DNA from: Chimaeribacter coloradensis
Lineage (GTDB): Bacteria; Pseudomonadota; Gammaproteobacteria; Enterobacterales; Enterobacteriaceae
Length of the DNA stretch: 61,503 nt
NCBI RefSeq assembly: GCF_002858715.1
Contig: NZ_PJZH01000022.1
Span: forward strand, 1 to 61,503
Direction of reading: 5' to 3'
Part shown: positions 1 to 7,772 of the stretch, piece by piece
Layout of the letters: each line of letters starts with the position of its first letter
How positions within the stretch are numbered: the stretch's first letter is position 1
Made by a program: the position numbers and the translations under genes
Notes under the pieces: generated by a model
What the model saw: only the letters and a program-made list of their open reading frames with translations
Databases searched by the model: none
Told to the model about the DNA's origin: nothing

Positions 1-33
1 GCAGGCCGCTATTATCCGCCCCGTTCACACGAT

Positions 34-109
34 TCCTCTGTAGTTCAGTCGGTAGAACGGCGGACTGTTAATCCGTATGTCACTGGTTCGAGTCCAGTCA
101 GAGGAGCCA
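34..109 (+). tRNA. tRNA-Asn (GUU anticodon)
   Basis: A complete 76-nt tRNA. The acceptor stem TCCTCTG pairs with CAGAGGA, the anticodon loop reads CTGTTAA with anticodon GTT, the T-loop is GGTTCGAGTCC, and the CCA end is genome-encoded. It matches the enterobacterial asparagine tRNA as I know it. No integrase lies to its right, so it does not mark an island inside this window. Confidence 0.97.
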
Positions 110-115
110 AATTCG

Positions 116-144
116 AAAAGCCTGCTTTTAAAGCAGGCTTTTTT
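116..144 (+). terminator. Rho-independent terminator of tRNA-Asn
   Basis: Stem AAGCCTGCTTT / AAAGCAGGCTT with a minimal loop followed by a run of six T, starting 7 nt after the tRNA CCA end. Confidence 0.9.
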
Positions 145-291
145 CGTTATGGCGGCAAATACCGGGAAAATGCAGCGGCTATGTAGAAACAGCCGTGATG
201 TGGCGGCCGGTAAAAAGCCAATATATTATTCCGCGTATTAATAAATAACCCGCTACCGTTCCGTTAAACCGGGAAAATTAATACGGCACAA

Positions 292-555
292 TTACCATTT
301 AATATCCCGCGCCTCCTGGCGGCCCTCTTGTTTGGCCTCGCGTTTATCTTCGCGGCATTCATGGTTACTTTTATCATCCTGTACGATGCATTCGCGTTTC
401 TCCTGCCGGGCATCCCGGCGGGCATCCTGCCGCGTGTCGCGCGCTTCCCGCCGCTCACGCCCCTGCTCCGTGGCCTGCGCGGCCGGTGCCAGCCCGCCCG
501 CGACCAGCGCACCCACCATGATTACACCCAGAAAATGCCGGTAATTTTTCATCAT
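292..555 (-). CDS. Small secreted, highly charged protein of unknown function
   Basis: About 87 aa. Residues 1-28 form a Sec signal peptide (MKNYRHFLG, hydrophobic core, cleavage near PAAQA|T). The mature part is almost entirely Arg, Glu, Asp, Lys, Gln and Ala in repeating R-E/D-A-R patterns, with one Cys pair (KRECIV and NHECRE) spaced for a possible disulfide. The start is ATG at 555 or 552 behind AAAAGG; a longer reading would begin with GTG on top of that ribosome site. It would be periplasmic. I recognise no domain; charged periplasmic proteins of this kind occur in enterobacteria without assigned function. Confidence 0.7.
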   Translation of the reverse strand: MMKNYRHFLGVIMVGALVAGGLAPAAQATEQGRERREARDTRQDARRDARQEKRECIVQDDKSNHECREDKREAKQEGRQEARDIKW

Positions 556-926
556 AAACACCTTTTATAAAAATAATAACGTACGCACCCGCCTTTATCG
601 GCAGGCACACAGAAACCTATCACATTCCTTTATTAAACCGGCGTTAATAATAGGGTGATTACCGGCAACGGACAGGGGCAGTAACGTAACATTACATGTC
701 ATCTGTTTTTATCATTAATAAAGTCTGACCAGAAGTTTCGTATTATTTGTGGCACCAATAATTATAGCCCTGTAAATAAATAGGCCGAATAATTATCCCG
801 GTTTTGCGGGTGGCGCGGCATTCCGGCACCTTGTCTGATTTTGGCCTCTGTGAAGGCACCCGCCCGGCAGAGTCCGCCAACAGCCGCTACAGTTAAGGAG
901 GTCTTCCTCATAAAAAGGATAAAACT
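556..926. other. Intergenic region between the small secreted protein and the alcohol dehydrogenase
   Basis: About 370 nt, AT-rich on the left half and with no convincing ORF. It must hold the divergent promoters for both neighbours. The right-hand gene has AAGGAT 6 nt before its GTG start, with a second purine-rich AAGGAGG further upstream at about 895-901. I see no clear operator. Confidence 0.5.
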
Positions 927-2198
927 GTGAAAGCACTAACTTATCACGGCCCTTATAAGGTCAGTGTTGATACGGTCGCCGACCCCGGGATCGTCGATCA
1001 GGATGATATTATCCTGCGCGTTACCGCCACCGCCATCTGTGGCTCCGACCTGCACCTCTATCGCGGCAAGATCCCAAAAACCGAACATGGCGACATCTTC
1101 GGCCATGAGTTTATGGGGGAAGTGGTGGAAGCCGGGCGTGACGTCACCGCCGTGCAGAAAGGCGACCGCGTGGTGATCCCGTTTGTGATCGCCTGCGGTG
1201 ACTGCTTCTTCTGCCGCATGCAGCAGTTTGCCGCCTGTGAAACCACCAACACCGGCCGCGGTGCCATTATCAATAAAAAGCAGATCCCGCCGCCGGCGGC
1301 GCTGTTTGGCTTCAGCCACCTTTATGGCGGCATTCCCGGCGGCCAGGCGGAATATGTGCGCGTGCCGAAAGCCAATACCGGGCCGTTCAAGGTGCCGGAT
1401 ATCCTCTCCGATGACAAAGTGCTGTTCCTCTCCGACATCCTGCCGACGGCCTGGCAGGCGGTGAAAAACGGCCAGGTCGGCAAAGGCTCGCGGGTGGCGA
1501 TTTTCGGTGCCGGGCCGGTGGGGCTGCTGAGCGCCGCCTGTGCGCGCATGCTGGGTGCCGAGCAGATTTTCATGATCGACCATCACCCCTACCGGCTGGC
1601 CTTCGCGCAGGAACGCTATGGCGTGATCCCGGTGAATTTCGACGAGATCGATGACCCGGCCGCGGCAATCATTGAGCAGACGCCGGGCAACCGCGGCGTG
1701 GACGCCGTGATCGACGCCGTGGGCTTTGAGGCCAAAGGCAGCACCACCGAAACCATCCTGACTAACCTGAAGCTGGAAGGCAGCAGCGGCAAGGCGTTAC
1801 GCCAGTGCATCGCGGCGGTGCGCCGCGGCGGTATCGTCAGCGTGCCGGGCGTCTACGCCGGGTTTATCCACGGCTTCCTGTTCGGCGATGCATTCGATAA
1901 AGGGCTGACCTTCAAAATGGGCCAGACCCACGTCCAGGCTTACCTGCCGGAGCTGCTGCCGCTGATTGAGCAGGGGCTGCTGAAGCCGGAAGAGATCATC
2001 ACCCATAAGCTGTCGCTGGATGATGCCGCCAAAGGCTACGAGATTTTCGAGAAGAAAGAGGAGGAGTGCCGCAAGGTGATTCTGGTGCCGGAGACGGTCG
2101 CGATGCCGGAACCGCTGACCACCACCGCCGCCATCGAAAATGGCCCGGCCATCGTCGACACCCCGCCGCTGGTGGCCCCGAAACCGCTGGTGCCGTAA
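927..2198 (+). CDS. Zinc-dependent medium-chain alcohol dehydrogenase
   Basis: 423 aa, cytosolic MDR-family NAD(P)-dependent dehydrogenase. The catalytic zinc site is visible as Cys38 (CGSDLH) and His60-Glu61 (GHEFMGE). The structural zinc lobe has Cys90, 93, 96 and 104 (CGDCFFC...C). The dinucleotide fold has GAGPVGLL near residue 193. It resembles the formaldehyde dehydrogenase-like branch; the substrate cannot be read from sequence. The last ~30 residues are a Pro/Ala-rich tail beyond the usual fold. The start is GTG with AAGGAT upstream. Transcribed alone, it ends at a strong terminator shared with the convergent gene. Confidence 0.88.
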   Translation: MKALTYHGPYKVSVDTVADPGIVDQDDIILRVTATAICGSDLHLYRGKIPKTEHGDIFGHEFMGEVVEAGRDVTAVQKGDRVVIPFVIACGDCFFCRMQQFAACETTNTGRGAIINKKQIPPPAALFGFSHLYGGIPGGQAEYVRVPKANTGPFKVPDILSDDKVLFLSDILPTAWQAVKNGQVGKGSRVAIFGAGPVGLLSAACARMLGAEQIFMIDHHPYRLAFAQERYGVIPVNFDEIDDPAAAIIEQTPGNRGVDAVIDAVGFEAKGSTTETILTNLKLEGSSGKALRQCIAAVRRGGIVSVPGVYAGFIHGFLFGDAFDKGLTFKMGQTHVQAYLPELLPLIEQGLLKPEEIITHKLSLDDAAKGYEIFEKKEEECRKVILVPETVAMPEPLTTTAAIENGPAIVDTPPLVAPKPLVP

Positions 2199-2213
2199 TC
2201 TTTCCTGCGCCAT

Positions 2214-2241
2214 AAAAAAAGCCCGCTGATGCGGGCTTTTT
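2214..2241. terminator. Bidirectional terminator
   Basis: Stem GCCCGC-TGAT-GCGGGC flanked by seven A on the left and five T on the right. It serves the alcohol dehydrogenase on the plus strand and the isomerase gene on the minus strand. Confidence 0.88.
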
Positions 2242-2257
2242 GCCGGAACCGGGACGG

Positions 2258-2902
2258 TTACGCCTGGCCCAGAACCTCACGCACGTAGGCTTCGATCGCT
2301 TTATCCCGGCAGTTTTCAAAGAAGCACTGCTGGAAGCGCTCGCCGCTGACGGCGGTTTTCACCAGCTCCGGGTCGAGGGCGCGCAGGGTCTCCACGCAGC
2401 CGCCTTTCAGCATGCTGGTTTTCACCTGGTTCAGGATGCCCGCATTGCGCACCTGCGGCTCTTTGCGCTCCGGCGGGTAGCCCGCGCCGCGCTCACCGGT
2501 AAAGGCTTTCTCAAAGATATAGCGCACGTTCAGTTCCGCGCCCCAGCCAAAGCCCTTGGCAAACGGCAGCGCCAGCGCGTTGCCGTTGTTGATCTGCGCG
2601 AACAGGAAGGCGTCCGCCGGGTCGATGCAGTAACCGCAGCTGACGCCCGGGTGCAGGTTCAGCGAGAGCAACGCGCCCTGCCCGGTGCCGCAGCCGCTGA
2701 CCACAAAATCCACTGCGTTGGAATTCAGCAGCAGGCTCGCCATGATGCCGAGGTGGATGTAGGTCAGGTGATGGTCCTGCTCGTCGCTCATGCCGACGTT
2801 GAACACGCTGTGCTCTTTCTCATTCGCCACCTCGGTGAGCTGCTTCAATACCACGGCGTTTTTGGTCGCCTGGCTGTTTTCCATCATCAGTGCAATTTTC
2901 AT
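2258..2902 (-). CDS. RpiB/LacA/LacB-family sugar isomerase, probable DhuI-type 4-deoxy-hexosulose-uronate isomerase
   Basis: 214 aa starting at MKIALMMENS, with GGAG 8-9 nt upstream. The family signature is SGCGTGQGA, with the probable catalytic Cys71. It sits directly after kduD and a uronide transporter gene. Streptococcal DhuI, of about the same length and this same fold, isomerises 4-deoxy-L-threo-5-hexosulose uronate, and its partner DhuD is an SDR enzyme. The pair here fits that scheme, replacing the cupin-type KduI. What is seen: the fold signature and context. What is inferred: the substrate. The family also contains ribose-5-phosphate and galactose-6-phosphate isomerases, which fit the neighbours less well. 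Confidence 0.75.
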   Translation of the reverse strand: MKIALMMENSQATKNAVVLKQLTEVANEKEHSVFNVGMSDEQDHHLTYIHLGIMASLLLNSNAVDFVVSGCGTGQGALLSLNLHPGVSCGYCIDPADAFLFAQINNGNALALPFAKGFGWGAELNVRYIFEKAFTGERGAGYPPERKEPQVRNAGILNQVKTSMLKGGCVETLRALDPELVKTAVSGERFQQCFFENCRDKAIEAYVREVLGQA

Positions 2903-2980
2903 CTTTCTCTCCTCTGGGCGCACAGACTGCCGCGCCCGGTGTGTTGAGTGGCCCCGGCCTGTGCCGCGGCCGCAGAAGGG

Positions 2981-3775
2981 TTAACGCGCCAGCCACCCGC
3001 CGTCGACAGCAATAGTGTAGCCGTTGATATAGTCAGACGCCGGGGACGCGAGGAAAACCACCGGCCCCATCAAATCCTGCGGCAGGCCCCAGCGCCCGGC
3101 CGGGATGCGCCCGAGGATCTCCTGGCTACGCGCTTCGTCGGCGCGTAACTGCTGGGTATTGTTGGTCGCCATGTAGCCCGGCGCGATGGCGTTGACGTTG
3201 ATGCCGTGTTTGGCCCACTCGTTGGCCAGCAGGCGGGTCACGCCCATCACCGCGCTTTTGGAGGCGGTATAAGACGGTACCCGGATGCCGCCCTGGAAAG
3301 AGAGCATCGAGGCGATGTTGATGATTTTGCCGCCCTCCCCCTGGGCGATGAACTGCTTCGCCACCGTCTGCGCCATAAAGAACACCGCTTTGATGTTGAT
3401 GTTCATCACGTCGTCCCAGTCTTTTTCGCTGAACTCGAGCGCATCTTCGCGGCGGATGATGCCGGCGTTGTTGACCAGCACATCGATGCGGCCGAACTCC
3501 GCCACCGCGCGGCTGACCAGATCGGGGATGATGCTGGTGTCACGCAGGTCGCCGGTGAGGCTGAGGAAGCGGCGGCCCAGCGCGGTGACCTGCTGCTCGG
3601 TCTCTGCCGGCTCCACGATGTTCACGCCGATGATGTCACACCCGGCCTGCGCCAGGCCGAGCGCCATGCCCTGCCCCAGCCCGGTGTCACAGCCGGTGAC
3701 CAGCGCCACCTTGTTCTGCAGTGAGAAGCTTTGCAGCGAAAAGTTCTGCTGAGAAGACGTATCAAGACTCATCAT
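2981..3775 (-). CDS. kduD: 2-dehydro-3-deoxy-D-gluconate 5-dehydrogenase KduD (SDR family)
   Basis: 264 aa. It reduces 2,5-diketo-3-deoxygluconate to 2-keto-3-deoxygluconate in pectin and glycosaminoglycan uronate breakdown. The NAD-binding motif TGCDTGLGQG, NNAG, catalytic Ser in NIASMLS, YTASK and the C-terminus NGYTIAVDGGWLAR all match E. coli KduD closely. The N-terminus is about ten residues longer than in E. coli and contains a small internal duplication (NFSLQ/SFSLQ). AGAGGG lies before tandem ATGATG. It is cotranscribed with the DhuI-like gene 78 nt downstream. A KdgR-like box lies about 90 nt upstream. Confidence 0.92.
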   Translation of the reverse strand: MMSLDTSSQQNFSLQSFSLQNKVALVTGCDTGLGQGMALGLAQAGCDIIGVNIVEPAETEQQVTALGRRFLSLTGDLRDTSIIPDLVSRAVAEFGRIDVLVNNAGIIRREDALEFSEKDWDDVMNINIKAVFFMAQTVAKQFIAQGEGGKIINIASMLSFQGGIRVPSYTASKSAVMGVTRLLANEWAKHGINVNAIAPGYMATNNTQQLRADEARSQEILGRIPAGRWGLPQDLMGPVVFLASPASDYINGYTIAVDGGWLAR

Positions 3776-3860
3776 AATTCCCTCTTTGTGCCGCTGCCCC
3801 CGCGGGGCCGCTTAGTTGTCTCGCATCCTAACGCAAATAAAAACCGGCCTCAAATTAAAA

Positions 3861-3875
3861 TAAAACATCGTTTCA
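3861..3875 (-). promoter_or_regulatory. KdgR-like operator upstream of kduD
   Basis: TAAAACATCGTTTCA matches 11 of the 12 defined half-site positions of the KdgR box TGAAAC-N3-GTTTCA. It overlaps the stop codon of the transporter gene and lies upstream of kduD, implying a KdgR-controlled internal promoter for kduD-dhuI. Confidence 0.7.
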
Positions 3876-5450
3876 TAATTTTTGAGGTGCGTCAGAAATT
3901 TTCTGGATTGCCGGGGAGGTCGTAAGCATCTTGCGGCACACGGCGCTGTTGCCCCAGCACTCTTCGTAGCGGTAACCGATCAGGTTTTCCATCACTGCAC
4001 GCGTCTCAGGGGTGACATCCGCGATGCGGCCGCCCTGCTTGATGCGCGCCACTTCGTTGAGCACCACCAGGTGGGTTTCACGGTTAAGTTTCATCTGCTT
4101 GCTGAATACCATCGCCAACAGTCCCAGCCCTACCACCCCGATGCAGAACACCAGTGCAATCGCCATCACGGCGCTCTCCGGCTGGGTATGGGATTTCGAC
4201 TGGAAACCGTAGAAGCTGAGCACGGCCCCCATCACAAACACAATCACTGAGCGCATCAGCTTGCCGGAGAAGGTCATCGCCCCGGCGTAGATCCCTTCGC
4301 GGCGGCGGCCGGTAAAGGCCTCATCCACATCGGCCAGGAAGGTGTAGACCGTCCACGGGATGTAGTAGACGCCGCCGGTGCCGATGCCGAACACCACGGT
4401 GATCCCCAGCATCACGGCGGTCGCGTAGGCGGCGGGCAGCTGCATAAAGTAGAGCAGCGTGTAGCAGCCCACGGCGAATACCACGATCCCCAGCGCCAGG
4501 ATGTACGGCTTGCTGAAGCCCTTTTTCACGCACAGCGCAATGAAAATAGCGGTGGAGAAGAGTTGCAGGATGGAGTTCAGGCTGTTCAGCCCCGCCACCA
4601 TCGCCGGGTCATACTGCAGCACGAAAATCACAAAGTAGGTGAACACCGAAGCGAACAGCCACTCCGCGCCGAAGCCGAACAGGTACATGCCGAGGTGCTT
4701 GCGGAACACCCGCAGATGGAAGGTGGAGATCATGTCGCGCACCAGGGAGAGCATGGTCTGCCCAAGGCTCTTTTTATGCAGGTCGAGCGGGCGCAGCTCT
4801 TTCACGTCCCGCTCCCAGCTGGAGAGGTAGAGCAGGCCGATGGCGATAAACAGGATCGCGCCGTAGGTCAGGCCGGTATAGAAGAACGGCTCCGCCGACT
4901 CTTTGCCGTAGATCAGGATGAACTGGCCGGGGATAAAGGCCGCCAGGAAGTTAGCCATTTTGCCGAAAATCGCTTTATAGCCGGTGAGTTTCGAGCGCAC
5001 CGCGAAGTTGGTGGTCATCTCGGTCGCCAGCGTTTCGTAGGGCACCATCACCGAGGTGTAGATCAGCTCGAAAATCACATAAGTGGAAAGGTAATACCAG
5101 AAGCCGAAGCCCTCGACCCACAGCAGCGGGTAGAACAGCATCAGCGGCGCGCCGATCAGCAGGAAGAAGCGGCGGCGGCCGAACAGTTTGCCGAGCCGGG
5201 TGTGGCCGAAGTTGTCGGTGAGGTAACCCATCAGCGGGTTGCTGATGGCGTCAATAATGCTGGCCACCGAGAAGATCGCCGAGGCCTCCAGCAACGTCAG
5301 GCCACAAAAGGTGGTATAGAAATAGAGCAGCCACGCCCCGGCAATCGCCAGCGCACCGCTGCCCAGCAGGTTACCGCCCCCATAGGCCAGCAGGTGCCGC
5401 ACGAAGATCGGACGCTCTGCGCTGCCGGGTTGAGCCTCTTGCATTTTCAT
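3873..5450 (-). CDS. GPH-family (MelB-like) sugar/uronide cation symporter
   Basis: 525 aa with about twelve membrane segments. The N-terminal half has the GPH-type sequences (ISNPLMGYLTDN, RRRFFLLIGAP) between early helices. Because it lies before kduD and the DhuI-like isomerase and carries a KdgR-like box and a CRP site upstream, it most likely imports unsaturated oligouronides or a deoxy-hexosulose uronate. The sequence alone does not give the substrate. The start is placed at MKMQEAQ; an in-frame ATG 78 nt earlier falls inside the CRP site and has no ribosome site. The ribosome site for the chosen start is weak and overlaps the operator. Confidence 0.85.
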   Translation of the reverse strand: MKMQEAQPGSAERPIFVRHLLAYGGGNLLGSGALAIAGAWLLYFYTTFCGLTLLEASAIFSVASIIDAISNPLMGYLTDNFGHTRLGKLFGRRRFFLLIGAPLMLFYPLLWVEGFGFWYYLSTYVIFELIYTSVMVPYETLATEMTTNFAVRSKLTGYKAIFGKMANFLAAFIPGQFILIYGKESAEPFFYTGLTYGAILFIAIGLLYLSSWERDVKELRPLDLHKKSLGQTMLSLVRDMISTFHLRVFRKHLGMYLFGFGAEWLFASVFTYFVIFVLQYDPAMVAGLNSLNSILQLFSTAIFIALCVKKGFSKPYILALGIVVFAVGCYTLLYFMQLPAAYATAVMLGITVVFGIGTGGVYYIPWTVYTFLADVDEAFTGRRREGIYAGAMTFSGKLMRSVIVFVMGAVLSFYGFQSKSHTQPESAVMAIALVFCIGVVGLGLLAMVFSKQMKLNRETHLVVLNEVARIKQGGRIADVTPETRAVMENLIGYRYEECWGNSAVCRKMLTTSPAIQKISDAPQKL

Positions 5451-5452
5451 AT

Positions 5453-5467
5453 TGAACCGCCGTTTCG
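5453..5467 (-). promoter_or_regulatory. Candidate KdgR box at the transporter start
   Basis: TGAACCGCCGTTTCG matches 10 of the 12 half-site positions of TGAAAC-N3-GTTTCA. It ends 2 nt before the chosen ATG, so a bound repressor would cover the ribosome-binding region. Confidence 0.45.
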
Positions 5468-5513
5468 TTTTTGTTGAATTGGCGTTTTTATACTCATGGC
5501 GCGGCAAAATTGA

Positions 5514-5529
5514 TGTGAAAATCATCACA
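5514..5529 (-). promoter_or_regulatory. Consensus CRP-cAMP binding site
   Basis: TGTGAAAATCATCACA is a perfect TGTGA-N6-TCACA match. It lies about 64-80 nt upstream of the transporter ATG, consistent with catabolite activation of the uronate operon and with the downstream start. Confidence 0.75.
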
Positions 5530-5610
5530 GTTAATCGCGCAAGCGACTACTTTTTACCCGTTTTGTGACGCAGGCTAATCAATGGAAATAAAATGGTCAT
5601 CAGGGTAACG

Positions 5611-5650
5611 AAAAAGCCCGCGCGGAAAATTCTCTGCTATACGCGCGGGC
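5611..5650 (-). terminator. Minus-strand terminator-like hairpin without an obvious upstream gene
   Basis: GCCCGCGCG (5616-5624) pairs with CGCGCGGGC (5642-5650) over a 17-nt loop. On the minus strand it is followed by TTTTT, but there is no T-run on the plus strand. No minus-strand gene lies to its right, so it may end a short RNA or act on read-through. Confidence 0.55.
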
Positions 5651-5925
5651 AGCGTTGGCGGTGCGGGGGTGATAAATATTTATAGGAAATCAATAAAGCG
5701 GTCACTTTTATTAACCCTCTCACCGTTTAATTTCTAAAAATAGCGTGACGGAAAACAGTAACGGCAATCTGTAATAGTAAAAAACCCACTCCAGATAATA
5801 AAAATCCTATTTTTTCTCTTCGCACGATTTGCCGGTTTTCTTTGTTTAGCGCAGGCGTAATATCGCGCCTGGAACACCTTAACCGCATAGCTAAAAATGC
5901 GTCACACAGCCTAAAGGAGCGTAAT
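5651..5925. other. AT-rich region upstream of the toxin gene
   Basis: About 275 nt with no supported ORF and clearly more AT-rich than the flanking backbone. It must contain the promoter of the toxin/immunity pair. It ends with AAAGGAG placed 5 nt before the toxin ATG. Confidence 0.5.
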
Positions 5926-6285
5926 ATGACATGGATTTATCATCAGAGAAGCGGCGAGATTTATCATAACAGCCTTTATATGGGTAAAGGCTATGCCGGG
6001 CGTATGACCAATAAAAACAACCCTGATCGCCAGCAGGTAAAAGGGCTGGGGCCGCTGCCGCGGGGGCGATATAAAATTACTGCCAATACCCATTCTAAAG
6101 GCCCTTATACCCTGGTGCTGGAACAAATAGAAGGAGCAACTTTTGGACGTTCTGCATTCCGTATTCACGGTGAACGCAGACGTCCACCCGTGGGCTGGGC
6201 ATCAGAGGGATGTATTATTTTAGAGTACCCAATAAGGGAAAAAATATGGAAATCAAAAGACTATATGTTGGAGGTGGTACGATGA
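5926..6285 (+). CDS. Tlde1-like (DUF2778) L,D-transpeptidase-fold antibacterial effector
   Basis: 119 aa. It opens with WIYHQRSGEIYHN and ends with the catalytic region FRIHGERRRPPVGWASEGC (His81, Cys96), the H...S-x-G-C arrangement of the DUF2778/Tlde1 family. Members are type VI secretion effectors acting on periplasmic peptidoglycan tetrapeptides. There is no signal peptide, as expected for a T6SS cargo. AAAGGAG precedes the chosen ATG. The stop overlaps the next gene's start (ATGA), which encodes a secreted partner with no enzyme motif, as expected for immunity. Function is inferred from family; no T6SS genes are in the window. Confidence 0.78.
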   Translation: MTWIYHQRSGEIYHNSLYMGKGYAGRMTNKNNPDRQQVKGLGPLPRGRYKITANTHSKGPYTLVLEQIEGATFGRSAFRIHGERRRPPVGWASEGCIILEYPIREKIWKSKDYMLEVVR

Positions 6286-7721
6286 AATATGGGTTACTCA
6301 CGTTCCTGCTTTTGCCGACCCTGAGTTTCGCTGAACCCGATTATCCGCCGCCGGTAAACTGGCCGGTATTGATTGACCGCGTGACCTATGCCAGCCCCGG
6401 CACCTTACAAACCTTGCTGGATAAATTGTTTCCATTAAGATCAACACTGGATGAGGAGCATAAAAATGAACTTAACCGTGCGCTGACACTGGCCTTAGTG
6501 AAGTCGCCTGCCACTACGCTTGATGCCCTGAGTGAGATAGACCTTTATAGCATCAGTGAAGACAATGCGTTTATGCGTTCCTTTACGACCCACGCGGTAT
6601 GCCGTTTGCCGCAGGTGCGCTATTACGATAAGGCATCAATTACCCGTTATTACCAGCAGGCAACGCAGGTAGTAAGCGCCAGTTCCCATAAAAACAGCCA
6701 ACGCTGTTTGCATATTATGGAGAAAGCGATGAACGACCTTAACGTGGATGACACGCACAGCGGGATCGCATGGGGAACCGAAGAATATTACGTGACAGCA
6801 CCCGGTACCCAGGTGCCGGATAACTGGCCGACACTGATTGAACAGGTAACCCGCAGCAACCCGGAGACGTTAAAAACGCTGCCGGAAAAGGTGTTCTCCT
6901 TTGGATTAACGCTGGATGGTGGCCATACTTCACAACTGAATAATGCTTTAAGATTCTCTTTACTTAAGGCGACCTCACAAACACTCGACGTATTAAGCAT
7001 GATTGATAACCACGATATCGGAGAAAATACCTCTCTTATTCAACGCTTCAATACTGAAAGTGTATGCTCACCCTCCCTTGGATTTCTTTATGATAAGCCT
7101 TCAGTCTTGCGTTATTACCAGCAAGTATCACAGGCACTAAAAAACAGCAAACACAAAAACAGTCAACACTGTTTATGGTTAATGCGTGAAACGATGGAAG
7201 AGTTTGACTATGAGGCGCAGCGCGGGACGATGAAATGGGGCACCCGTTTCTACCCGGAACCCGGTACAGCTGTCCCTGATAGCTGGCCAACCTATATCAC
7301 GCAATTAACGCGGGCTGACCCCGAGGCGATAAAGGCGCTGCCTGAGGCGGTGTTTATCACAGGGCCGGTATTGAGTTATGAGCAATTAGTGGAATTTCAC
7401 ATCGCTGCCAGTATGGCCTTAATGAAAGCCCCGGCCCAGACGCTGGATGCATTAACAATCATCGATGCCTACAGCGGCGACGATCCGCGGATTATCCAGC
7501 ACTTTGATACGGATACCATCTGCGGGATACCGGCTGCCATGGATCACACCAAAGCCTCGGTTATCCGTTATTACCGGCACACCCGGCAGGCGCTGGAGAA
7601 AACATCCCGCCAAAACACCCAACAATGCCTGTGGATGCTGAATGCGTCTATGGAGGAAATCATGGCTGACGCGGCGCGCAGCAACAGCAAATGGGGCACC
7701 CTCACCTATCCCGCGCCTTAA
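6282..7721 (+). CDS. Triplicated periplasmic protein, probable immunity protein of the Tlde1-like effector
   Basis: 479 aa. Residues 1-17 are a clean signal peptide (MKYGLLTF...LSFA|EP). The rest is three tandem copies of one ~150-residue domain (24-177, 178-330, 331-479). Each starts with x-P-x-x-W-P and an L-x-R/N-A/S-x-P/N pattern, contains a Y/L-D-K/H-x-S-x-x-R-Y-Y block, and ends near K/A-W-G-T. Each repeat has one Cys pair exactly 35 residues apart (107/142, 262/297, 414/449), suggesting one disulfide per domain. GGAGGTGG and the ATGA overlap couple it to the toxin. I infer immunity from gene order and location; the fold itself I do not recognise. Confidence 0.7.
   Translation: MKYGLLTFLLLPTLSFAEPDYPPPVNWPVLIDRVTYASPGTLQTLLDKLFPLRSTLDEEHKNELNRALTLALVKSPATTLDALSEIDLYSISEDNAFMRSFTTHAVCRLPQVRYYDKASITRYYQQATQVVSASSHKNSQRCLHIMEKAMNDLNVDDTHSGIAWGTEEYYVTAPGTQVPDNWPTLIEQVTRSNPETLKTLPEKVFSFGLTLDGGHTSQLNNALRFSLLKATSQTLDVLSMIDNHDIGENTSLIQRFNTESVCSPSLGFLYDKPSVLRYYQQVSQALKNSKHKNSQHCLWLMRETMEEFDYEAQRGTMKWGTRFYPEPGTAVPDSWPTYITQLTRADPEAIKALPEAVFITGPVLSYEQLVEFHIAASMALMKAPAQTLDALTIIDAYSGDDPRIIQHFDTDTICGIPAAMDHTKASVIRYYRHTRQALEKTSRQNTQQCLWMLNASMEEIMADAARSNSKWGTLTYPAP
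6351..7718 (+). repeat. Three tandem protein-coding repeats within the immunity gene
   Basis: Units at about 6351-6812, 6813-7271 and 7272-7718. They are clear at protein level (the same motif order and the invariant 35-residue Cys spacing) but diverged at nucleotide level, so the duplication is old rather than a recent slippage product. Confidence 0.85.
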
Positions 7722-7757
7722 AAAGTGATGCCGCTTCCCGGTAAGGAAACGGCATCA
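7720..7757 (-). terminator. Minus-strand terminator of the carbonic anhydrase-SulP operon
   Basis: GATGCCG (7727-7733) pairs with CGGCATC (7750-7756). Read on the minus strand the stem is followed by ACTTTTT. It lies just past the sulP stop and abuts the convergent immunity gene. Confidence 0.65.
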
Positions 7758-7772
7758 TACTACGCAGTCAGG

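Noticed and set aside
328..570. Plus-strand reading frame opposite the small secreted protein
   Set aside because: The minus-strand frame has a signal peptide and ribosome site; the plus-strand frame has neither and is a shadow.
34..926. Genomic island boundary at tRNA-Asn
   Set aside because: No integrase, no repeat of the tRNA 3' end elsewhere that I could find, and the genes to the right look like ordinary backbone.
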